Assembly (NCBI RefSeq): GCF_963576545.1
Contig: NW_026870603.1
Span: 496,001-560,000 of the forward strand
Direction of reading: 5' to 3'
DNA from: Limanda limanda
Taxonomy: Eukaryota > Chordata > Actinopteri > Pleuronectiformes > Pleuronectidae
Length of the DNA stretch: 64,000 bases
Below the pieces are notes generated by a model. It worked only from the letters and a program-made list of their open reading frames with translations. It did no database searches and had not been told where the DNA came from. The position numbers were made by a program, and so were the translations under genes. Shown piece after piece: positions 37,401 through 47,897 of the stretch (the first letter of the stretch is position 1; every line of letters starts with the position of its first letter).

Positions 37401-38271
37401 CTCCGACTTTCGGAAGGGTTAGGGTTAGGGTTAGGGATGAAAGCACATAGGAGAAAGAGATATTCTTGAATAACTTTTTTTGTGAAGGTCGGAGAGACTT
37501 GCAAGTAGGCTCTACCCCCACTAAATGGGGTAGCGCGCATCGATCGGTACCATCCTTGAGCTTCTCCGACTTTCGGAAGGGTTAGGGTTAGGGTTAGGGA
37601 TGAAAGCACATAGGAGAAAGAGATATTCTTGAATAACTTTTTTTGTGAAGGTCGGAGAGACTTGCAAGTAGGCTCTACCCCCACTAAATGGGGTAACGCG
37701 CATCGATCGGTACCATCCTTGAGCTTCTCCGACTTTCGGAAGGGTTAGGGTTAGGGTTAGGGATGAAAGCACATAGGAGAAAGAGATATTCTTGAATAAC
37801 TTTTTTTGTGAAGGTCGGAAAGACTTGCAAGTAGGCTCTACCCCCACTAAATGGGGTAGCGCGCATCGATCGGTACCATCCTTGAGCTTCTCCGACTTTC
37901 GGAAGGGTTAGGGTTAGGGTTAGGGATGAAAGCACATAGGAGAAAGAGATATTCTTGAATAACTTTTTTTGTGAAGGTCGGAGAGACTTGCAAGTAGGCT
38001 CTACCCCCACTAAATGGGGTAGCGCGCATCGATCGGTACCATCCTTGAGCTTCTCCGACTTTCGGAAGGGTTAGGGTTAGGGTTAGGGATGAAAGCACAT
38101 AGGAGAAAGAGATATTCTTGAATAACTTTTTTTGTGAAGGTCGGAGAGACTTGCAAGTAGGCTCTACCCCCACTAAATGGGGTAGCGCGCATCGATCGGT
38201 ACCATCTTTGAGCTTCTCCGACTTTCGGAAGGGTTAGGGTTAGGGTTAGGGATGAAAGCACATAGGAGAAA

Positions 38272-38907
38272 GAGATATTCTTGAATAACTTTTTTTGTGA
38301 AGGTCGGAGAGACTTGGAAAGTGGTTGCATCTGGACTAATTTGGGTCCTGCGGATCGATTGGTACCATCCCCGAGCTTGTACGACCTTCGGAAGAGGTCG
38401 ACCGACGAAATTCCCCCAAATCTGAGGAGATATTCTTGAATAACTTTTTTTGTGAAGGTCGGAGAGACTTGCAAGTAGGCTCTACCCCCACTAAATGGGG
38501 TAGCGCGCATCGATCGGTACCATCCTTGAGCTTCTCCGACTTTTGGAAGGGTTAGGGTTAGGGTTAGGGATGAAAGCACATAGGAGAAAGAGATATTCTT
38601 GAATAACTTTTTTTGTGAAGGTCGGAGAGACTTGCAAGTAGGCTCTACCCCCACTAAATGGGGTAGCGCGCATCGATCGGTACCATCCTTGAGCTTCTCC
38701 GACTTTCGGAAGGGTTAGGGTTAGGGTTAGGGATGAAAGCACATAGGAGAAAGAGATATTCTTGAATAACTTTTTTTGTGAAGGTCGGAGAGACTTGGAA
38801 AGTGGTTGCATCTGGCCTAATTTGGGTCCTGCGGATCGATTGGTACCATCCCCGAGCTTGTACGACCTTCGGAAGAGGTCGACCGACGAAATTCCCCCAA
38901 ATCTGAG
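38272..38907 (+). repeat. Cassette B-A-A-B' copy 7
   Basis: B (38,272), A with TTTTGG (38,427), A (38,590) and B' (38,753-38,907), followed by a GGGGTTG/GATCAG A. Confidence 0.88.
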
Positions 38908-41485
38908 GAGATATTCTTGAATAACTTTTTTTGTGAAGGTCGGAGAGACTTGCAAGTAGGCTCTACCCCCACTAAATGGGGTTGCGCGCATCGATCAGTA
39001 CCATCCTTGAGCTTCTCCGACTTTCGGAAGGGTTAGGGTTAGGGTTAGGGATGAAAGCACATAGGAGAAAGAGATATTCTTGAATAACTTTTTTTGTGAA
39101 GGTCGGAGAGACTTGCAAGTAGGCTCTACCCCCACTAAATGGGGTAGCGCGCATCGATCGGTACCATCCTTGAGCTTCTCCGACTTTCGGAAGGGTTAGG
39201 GTTAGGGTTAGGGATGAAAGCACATAGGAGAAAGAGATATTCTTGAATAACTTTTTTTGTGAAGGTCGGAGAGACTTGCAAGTAGGCTCTACCCCCACTA
39301 AATGGGGTAGCGCGCATCGATCGGTACCATCCTTGAGCTTCTCCGACTTTCGGAAGGGTTAGGGTTAGGGTTAGGGATGAAAGCACATAGGAGAAAGAGA
39401 TATTCTTGAATAACTTTTTTTGTGAAGGTCGGAGAGACTTGCAAGTAGGCTCTACCCCCACTAAATGGGGTAGCGCGCATCGATCGGTACCATCCTTGAG
39501 CTTCTCCGACTTTCGGAAGGGTTAGGGTTAGGGTTAGGGATGAAAGCACATAGGAGAAAGAGATATTCTTGAATAACTTTTTTTGTGAAGGTCGGAGAGA
39601 CTTGCAAGTAGGCTCTACCCCCACTAAATGGGGTAGCGCGCATCGATCGGTACCATCCTTGAGCTTCTCCGACTTTCGGAAGGGTTAGGGTTAGGGTTAG
39701 GGATGAAAGCACATAGGAGAAAGAGATATTCTTGAATAACTTTTTTTGTGAAGGTCGGAGAGACTTGCAAGTAGGCTCTACCCCCACTAAATGGGGTAGC
39801 GCGCATCGATCGGTACCATCCTTGAGCTTCTCCGACTTTTGGAAGGGTTAGGGTTAGGGTTAGGGATGAAAGCACATAGGAGAAAGAGATATTCTTGAAT
39901 AACTTTTTTTGTGAAGGTCGGAGAGACTTGCAAGTAGGCTCTACCCCCACTAAATGGGGTAGCGCGCATCGATCGGTACCATCCTTGAGCTTCTTAGACT
40001 TTCGGAAGGGTTAGGGTTAGGGTTAGGGATGAAAGCACATAGGAGAAAGAGATATTCTTGAATAACTTTTTTTGTGAAGGTCGGAGAGACTTGGAAAGTG
40101 GTTGCATCTGGACTAATTTGGGTCCTGCGGATCGATTGGTACCATCCCCGAGCTTGTACGACCTTCGGAAGAGGTCGACCGACGAAATTCCCCCAAATCT
40201 GAGGAGATATTCTTGAATAACTTTTTTTGTGAAGGTCGGAGAGACTTGCAAGTAGGCTCTACCCCCACTAAATGGGGTAGCGCGCATCGATCGGTACCAT
40301 CCTTGAGCTTCTCCGACTTTTGGAAGGGTTAGGGTTAGGGTTAGGGATGAAAGCACATAGGAGAAAGAGATATTCTTGAATAACTTTTTTTGTGAAGGTC
40401 GGAGAGACTTGCAAGTAGGCTCTACCCCCACTAAATGGGGTAGCGCGCATCGATCGGTACCATCCTTGAGCTTCTCCGACTTTCGGAAGGGTTAGGGTTA
40501 GGGTTAGGGATGAAAGCACATAGGAGAAAGAGATATTCTTGAATAACTTTTTTTGTGAAGGTCGGAGAGACTTGGAAAGTGGTTGCATCTGGACTAATTT
40601 GGGTCCTGCAGATCGATTGGTACCATCCCCGAGCTTGTACGACCTTCGGAAGAGGTCGACCGACGAAATTCCCCCAAATCTGAGGAGATATTCTTGAATA
40701 ACTTTTTTTGTGAAGGTCGGAGAGACTTGCAAGTAGGCTCTACCCCCACTAAATGGGGTTGTGCGCATCGATCAGTACCATCCTTGAGCTTCTCCGACTT
40801 TCGGAAGGGTTAGGGTTAGGGTTAGGGATGAAAGCACATAGGAGAAAGAGATATTCTTGAATAACTTTTTTTGTGAAGGTCGGAGAGACTTGCAAGTAGG
40901 CTCTACCCCCACTAAATGGGGTAGCGCGCATCGATCGGTACCATCGTTGAGCTTCTCCGACTTTCGGAAGGGTTAGGGTTAGGGATGAAAGCACATAGGA
41001 GAAAGAGATATTCTTGAATAACTTTTTTTGTGAAGGTCGGAGAGACTTGGAAAGTGGTTGCATCTGGACTAATTTGGGTCCTGCGGATCGATTGGTACCA
41101 TCCCCGAGCTTGTACGACCTTCGGAAGAGGTCGACCGACGAAATTCCCCCAAATCTGAGGAGATATTCTTGAATAACTTTTTTTGTGAAGGTCGGAGAGA
41201 CTTGCAAGTAGGCTCTACCCCCACTAAATGGGGTAGCGCGCATCGATCGGTACCATCCGTGAGCTTCTCCGACTTTCGGAAGGGTTAGGGTTAGGGTTAG
41301 GGATGAAAGCACATAGGAGAAAGAGATATTCTTGAATAACTTTTTTTGTGAAGGTCGGAGAGACTTGCAAGTAGGCTCTACCCCCACTAAATGGGGTAGC
41401 GCGCATCGATCGGTACCATCCTTGAGCTTCTCCGACTTTCGGAAGGGTTAGGGTTAGGGTTAGGGATGAAAGCACATAGGAGAAA

Positions 41486-44037
41486 GAGATATTCTTGAAT
41501 AACTTTTTTTGTGAAGGTCGGAGAGACTTGGAAAGTGGTTGCATCTGGACTAATTTGGGTCCTGCGGATCGATTGGTACCATCCCCGAGCTTGTACGACC
41601 TTCGGAAGAGGTCGACCGACGAAATTCCCCCAAATCTGAGGAGATATTCTTGAATAACTTTTTTTGTGAAGGTCGGAGAGACTTGCAAGTAGGCTTTACC
41701 CCCACTAAATGGGGTTGCGCGCATCGATCAGTACTATCCTTGAGCTTCTCCGACTTTCGGAAGGGTTAGGGTTAGGGTTAGGGATGAAAGCACATAGGAG
41801 AAAGAGATATTCTTGAATAACTTTTTTTGTGAAGGTCGGAGAGACTTGCAAGTAGGCTCTACCCCCACTAAATGGGGTAGCGCGCATCGATCAGTACCAT
41901 CCTTGAGCTTCTCCGACTTTCGGAAGGGTTAGGGTTAGGGTTAGGGATGAAAGCACATAGGAGAAAGAGATATTCTTGAATAACTTTTTTTGTGAAGGTC
42001 GGAGAGACTTGCAAGTAGGCTCTACCCCCACTAAATGGGGTAGCGCGCATCGATCGGTACCATCCTTGAGCTTCTCCGACTTTCGGAAGGGTTAGGGTTA
42101 GGGTTAGGGATGAAAGCACATATGAGAAAGAGATATTCTTGAATAACTTTTTTTGTGAAGGTCGGAGAGACTTGCAAGTAGGCTCTACCCCCACTAAATG
42201 GGGTAGCGCGCATCGATCGGTACCATCCTTGAGCTTCTCCGACTTTCGGAAGGGTTAGGGTTAGGGATGAAAGCACATAGGAGAAAGAGATATTCTTGAA
42301 TAACTTTTTTTGTGAAGGTCGGAGAGACTTGGAAAGTGGTTGCATCTGGACTAATTTGGGTCCTGCGGATCGATTGGTACCATCCCCGAGCTTGTACGAC
42401 CTTCGGAAGAGGTCGACCGACGAAATTCCCCCAAATCTGAGGAGATATTCTTGAATAACTTTTTTTGTGAAGGTCGGAGAGACTTGCAAGTAGGCTCTAC
42501 CCCCACTAAATGGGGTAGCGCGCATCGATCGGTACCATCCTTGAGCTTCTCCGACTTTCGGAAGGGTTAGGGTTAGGGTTAGGGATGAAAGCACATAGGA
42601 GAAAGAGATATTCTTGAATAACTTTTTTTGTGAAGGTCGGAGAGACTTGCAAGTAGGCTCTACCCCCACTAAATGGGGTAGCGCGCATCGATCGGTACCA
42701 TCCTTGAGCTTCTCCGACTTTCGGAAGGGTTAGGGTTAGGGATGAAAGCACATAGGAGAAAGAGATATTCTTGAATAACTTTTTTTGTGAAGGTCGGAGA
42801 GACTTGGAAAGTGGTTGCATCTGGACTAATTTGGGTCCTGCGGATCGATTGGTACCATCCCCGAGCTTGTACGACCTTCGGAAGAGGTCGACCGACGAAA
42901 TTCCCCCAAATCTGAGGAGATATTCTTGAATAACTTTTTTTGTGAAGGTCGGAGAGACTTGCAAGTAGGCTTTACCCCCACTAAATGGGGTTGCGCGCAT
43001 CGATCAGTACCATCCTTGAGCTTCTCCGACTTTCGGAAGGGTTAGGGTTAGGGTTAGGGATGAAAGCACATAGGAGAAAGAGATATTCTTGAATAACTTT
43101 TTTTGTGAAGGTCGGAGAGACTTGCAAGTAGGCTTTACCCCCACTAAATGGGGTTGCGCGCATCGATCAGTACCATCCTTGAGCTTCTCCGACTTTCGGA
43201 AGGGTTAGGGTTAGGGTTAGGGATGAAAGCACATAGGAGAAAGAGATATTCTTGAATAACTTTTTTTGTGAAGGTCGGAGAGACTTGCAAGTAGGCTCTA
43301 CCCCCACTAAATGGGGTAGCGCGCATCGATCGGTACCATCCTTGAGCTTCTCCGACTTTCGGAAGGGTTAGGGTTAGGGTTAGGGATGAAAGCACATAGG
43401 AGAAAGAGATATTCTTGAATAACTTTTTTTGTGAAGGTCGGAGAGACTTGCAAGTAGGCTCTACCCCCACTAAATGGGGTAGCGCGCATCGATCGGTACC
43501 ATCCTTGAGCTTCTCCGACTTTCGGAAGGGTTAGGGTTAGGGATGAAAGCACATAGGAGAAAGAGATATTCTTGAATAACTTTTTTTGTGAAGGTCGGAG
43601 AGACTTGGAAAGTGGTTGCATCTGGACTAATTTGGGTCCTGCGGATCGATTGGTACCATCCCCGAGCTTGTACGACCTTCGGAAGAGGTCGACCGACGAA
43701 ATTCCCCCAAATCTGAGGAGATATTCTTGAATAACTTTTTTTGTGAAGGTCGGAGAGACTTGCAAGTAGGCTCTACCCCCACTAAATGGGGTAGCGCGCA
43801 TCGATCGGTACCATCCTTGAGCTTCTCCGACTTTCGGAAGGGTTAGGGTTAGGGTTAGGGATGAAAGCACATAGGAGAAAGAGATATTCTTGAATAACTT
43901 TTTTTGTGAAGGTCGGAGAGACTTGCAAGTAGGCTCTACCCCCACTAAATGGGGTAGCGCGCATCGATCGGTACCATCCTTGAGCTTCTCCGACTTTCGG
44001 AAGGGTTAGGGTTAGGGATGAAAGCACATAGGAGAAA
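41486..44037 (+). repeat. Two tandem 1,276 bp duplicates
   Basis: B monomers at 41,486, 42,762 and 44,038 are spaced exactly 1,276 bp. Those at 42,287 and 43,563 are also 1,276 bp apart. The unit is B, four A, B, two A. The first copy splits its missing TTAGGG units differently but has the same length. The change TATGAGAAAG near 42,121 is private to one copy. Confidence 0.8.
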
Positions 44038-45333
44038 GAGATATTCTTGAATAACTTTTTTTGTGAAGGTCGGAGAGACTTGGAAAGTGGTTGCATCTGG
44101 ACTAATTTGGGTCCTGCGGATCGATTGGTACCATCCCCGAGCTTGTACGACCTTCGGAAGAGGTCGACCGACGAAATTCCCCCAAATCTGAGGAGATATT
44201 CTTGAATAACTTTTTTTGTGAAGGTCGGAGAGACTTGCAAGTAGGCTTTACCCCCACTAAATGGGGTTGCGCGCATCGATCAGTACCATCCTTGAGCTTC
44301 TCCGACTTTCGGAAGGGTTAGGGTTAGGGTTAGGGATGAAAGCACATAGGAGAAAGAGATATTCTTGAATAACTTTTTTTGTGAAGGTCGGAGAGACTTG
44401 CAAGTAGGCTTTACCCCCACTAAATGGGGTTGCGCGCATCGATCAGTACCATCCTTGAGCTTCTCCGACTTTCGGAAGGGTTAGGGTTAGGGTTAGGGAT
44501 GAAAGCACATAGGAGAAAGAGATATTCTTGAATAACTTTTTTTGTGAAGGTCGGAGAGACTTGCAAGTAGGCTCTACCCCCACTAAATGGGGTAGCGCGC
44601 ATCGATCGGTACCATCCTTGAGCTTCTCCGACTTTCGGAAGGGTTAGGGTTAGGGTTAGGGATGAAAGCACATAGGAGAAAGAGATATTCTTGAATAACT
44701 TTTTTTGTGAAGGTCGGAGAGACTTGCAAGTAGGCTCTACCCCCACTAAATGGGGTAACGCGCATCGATCGGTACCATCCTTGAGCTTCTCCGACTTTCG
44801 GAAGGGTTAGGGTTAGGGTTAGGGATGAAAGCACATAGGAGAAAGAGATATTCTTGAATAACTTTTTTTGTGAAGGTCGGAAAGACTTGCAAGTAGGCTC
44901 TACCCCCACTAAATGGGGTAGCGCGCATCGATCGGTACCATCCTTGAGCTTCTCCGACTTTCGGAAGGGTTAGGGTTAGGGTTAGGGATGAAAGCACATA
45001 GGAGAAAGAGATATTCTTGAATAACTTTTTTTGTGAAGGTCGGAGAGACTTGCAAGTAGGCTCTACCCCCACTAAATGGGGTAGCGCACATCGATTGGTA
45101 CCATCCTTGAGCTTCTCCGACTTTCGGAAGGGTTAGGGTTAGGGTTAGGGATGAAAGCACATAGGAGAAAGAGATATTCTTGAATAACTTTTTTTGTGAA
45201 GGTCGGAGAGACTTGCAAGTAGGCTCTACCCCCACTAAATGGGGTAGCGCGCATCGATCGGTACCATCTTTGAGCTTCTCCGACTTTCGGAAGGGTTAGG
45301 GTTAGGGTTAGGGATGAAAGCACATAGGAGAAA

Positions 45334-45963
45334 GAGATATTCTTGAATAACTTTTTTTGTGAAGGTCGGAGAGACTTGGAAAGTGGTTGCATCTGGACTA
45401 ATTTGGGTCCTGCGGATCGATTGGTACCATCCCCGAGCTTGTACGACCTTCGGAAGAGGTCGACCGACGAAATTCCCCCAAATCTGAGGAGATATTCTTG
45501 AATAACTTTTTTTGTGAAGGTCGGAGAGACTTGCAAGTAGGCTCTACCCCCACTAAATGGGGTAGCGCGCATCGATCGGTACCATCCTTGAGCTTCTCCG
45601 ACTTTTGGAAGGGTTAGGGTTAGGGATGAAAGCACATAGGAGAAAGAGATATTCTTGAATAACTTTTTTTGTGAAGGTCGGAGAGACTTGCAAGTAGGCT
45701 CTACCCCCACTAAATGGGGTAGCGCGCATCGATCGGTACCATCCTTGAGCTTCTCCGACTTTCGGAAGGGTTAGGGTTAGGGTTAGGGATGAAAGCACAT
45801 AGGAGAAAGAGATATTCTTGAATAACTTTTTTTGTGAAGGTCGGAGAGACTTGGAAAGTGGTTGCATCTGGCCTAATTTGGGTCCTGCGGATCGATTGGT
45901 ACCATCCCCGAGCTTGTACGACCTTCGGAAGAGGTCGACCGACGAAATTCCCCCAAATCTGAG
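45334..45963 (+). repeat. Cassette B-A-A-B' copy 8 (6 bp shorter)
   Basis: B (45,334), TTTTGG A of 157 bp (45,489-45,645), A and B' (45,809-45,963). The missing TTAGGG falls in the TTTTGG monomer, unlike the other seven cassettes. Confidence 0.87.
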
Positions 45964-46941
45964 GAGATATTCTTGAATAACTTTTTTTGTGAAGGTCGGA
46001 GAGACTTGCAAGTAGGCTCTACCCCCACTAAATGGGGTTGCGCGCATCGATCAGTACCATCCTTGAGCTTCTCCGACTTTCGGAAGGGTTAGGGTTAGGG
46101 TTAGGGATGAAAGCACATAGGAGAAAGAGATATTCTTGAATAACTTTTTTTGTGAAGGTCGGAGAGACTTGCAAGTAGGCTCTACCCCCACTAAATGGGG
46201 TAGCGCGCATCGATCGGTACCATCCTTGAGCTTCTCCGACTTTCGGAAGGGTTAGGGTTAGGGTTAGGGATGAAAGCACATAGGAGAAAGAGATATTCTT
46301 GAATAACTTTTTTTGTGAAGGTCGGAGAGACTTGCAAGTAGGCTCTACCCCCACTAAATGGGGTAGCGCGCATCGATCGGTACCATCCTTGAGCTTCTCC
46401 GACTTTCGGAAGGGTTAGGGTTAGGGTTAGGGATGAAAGCACATAGGAGAAAGAGATATTCTTGAATAACTTTTTTTGTGAAGGTCGGAGAGACTTGCAA
46501 GTAGGCTCTACCCCCACTAAATGGGGTAGCGCGCATCGATCGGTACCATCCTTGAGCTTCTCCGACTTTCGGAAGGGTTAGGGTTAGGGTTAGGGATGAA
46601 AGCACATAGGAGAAAGAGATATTCTTGAATAACTTTTTTTGTGAAGGTCGGAGAGACTTGCAAGTAGGCTCTACCCCCACTAAATGGGGTAGCGCGCATC
46701 GATCGGTACCATCCTTGAGCTTCTCCGACTTTCGGAAGGGTTAGGGTTAGGGTTAGGGATGAAAGCACATAGGAGAAAGAGATATTCTTGAATAACTTTT
46801 TTTGTGAAGGTCGGAGAGACTTGCAAGTAGGCTCTACCCCCACTAAATGGGGTAGCGCGCATCGATCGGTACCATCCTTGAGCTTCTCCGACTTTCGGAA
46901 GGGTTAGGGTTAGGGTTAGGGATGAAAGCACATAGGAGAAA

Positions 46942-47577
46942 GAGATATTCTTGAATAACTTTTTTTGTGAAGGTCGGAGAGACTTGGAAAGTGGTTGCAT
47001 CTGGACTAATTTGGGTCCTGCGGATCGATTGGTACCATCCCCGAGCTTGTACGACCTTCGGAAGAGGTCGACCGACGAAATTCCCCCAAATCTGAGGAGA
47101 TATTCTTGAATAACTTTTTTTGTGAAGGTCGGAGAGACTTGCAAGTAGGCTCTACCCCCACTAAATGGGGTAGCGCGCATCGATCGGTACCATCCTTGAG
47201 CTTCTCCGACTTTTGGAAGGGTTAGGGTTAGGGTTAGGGATGAAAGCACATAGGAGAAAGAGATATTCTTGAATAACTTTTTTTGTGAAGGTCGGAGAGA
47301 CTTGCAAGTAGGCTCTACCCCCACTAAATGGGGTAGCGCGCATCGATCGGTACCATCCTTGAGCTTCTTAGACTTTCGGAAGGGTTAGGGTTAGGGTTAG
47401 GGATGAAAGCACATAGGAGAAAGAGATATTCTTGAATAACTTTTTTTGTGAAGGTCGGAGAGACTTGGAAAGTGGTTGCATCTGGACTAATTTGGGTCCT
47501 GCGGATCGATTGGTACCATCCCCGAGCTTGTACGACCTTCGGAAGAGGTCGACCGACGAAATTCCCCCAAATCTGAG
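46942..47577 (+). repeat. TTAGAC-marked B-A-A-B block, last copy
   Basis: B (46,942), A with TTTTGG, A with CTTCTTAGAC near 47,367, B (47,423). It lies just left of the change in array organisation. Confidence 0.85.
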
Positions 47578-47897
47578 GAGATATTCTTGAATAACTTTTT
47601 TTGTGAAGGTCGGAGAGACTTGCAAGTAGGCTCTACCCCCACTAAATGGGGTTGCGCGCATCGATCAGTACCATCCTTGAGCTTCTCCGACTTTCGGAAG
47701 GGTTAGGGTTAGGGATGAAAGCACATAGGAGAAAGAGATATTCTTGAATAACTTTTTTTGTGAAGGTCGGAGAGACTTGCAAGTAGGCTCTACCCCCACT
47801 AAATGGGGTAGCGCGCATCGATCGGTACCATCCTTGAGCTTCTCCGACTTTCGGAAGGGTTAGGGTTAGGGTTAGGGATGAAAGCACATAGGAGAAA

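Larger units (their letters stand above)
36976..44037 (+). repeat. Super-repeat unit (7,062 bp)
   Basis: B (36,976), seven A, cassette (38,272), seven A including TTTTGG and TTAGAC types, B (40,049), two A, CTGCAG B (40,530), two A, B (41,005), two A, B (41,486), four A, B (42,287), two A, B (42,762), four A, B (43,563), two A. Compared with the previous unit, the B that should precede the TTAGAC block is gone: the B' to TTAGAC-linked B distance is 1,296 bp here and 1,614 bp there, a difference of 318 bp, or one B-A dimer. The opening B lacks the AATGTGGG variant. Confidence 0.83.
44038..47897 (+). repeat. Truncated super-repeat unit, left part only
   Basis: B (44,038), seven A, cassette (45,334), six A, TTAGAC block (46,942/47,423), then two A. 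After this the expected CTGCAG B and CATCGTTGAG A do not appear; the next B (47,898) belongs to a different organisation. It contains the last B' (45,809), the last TTTTGG monomer (near 47,214) and the last TTAGAC monomer (near 47,368) of the window. Confidence 0.83.
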
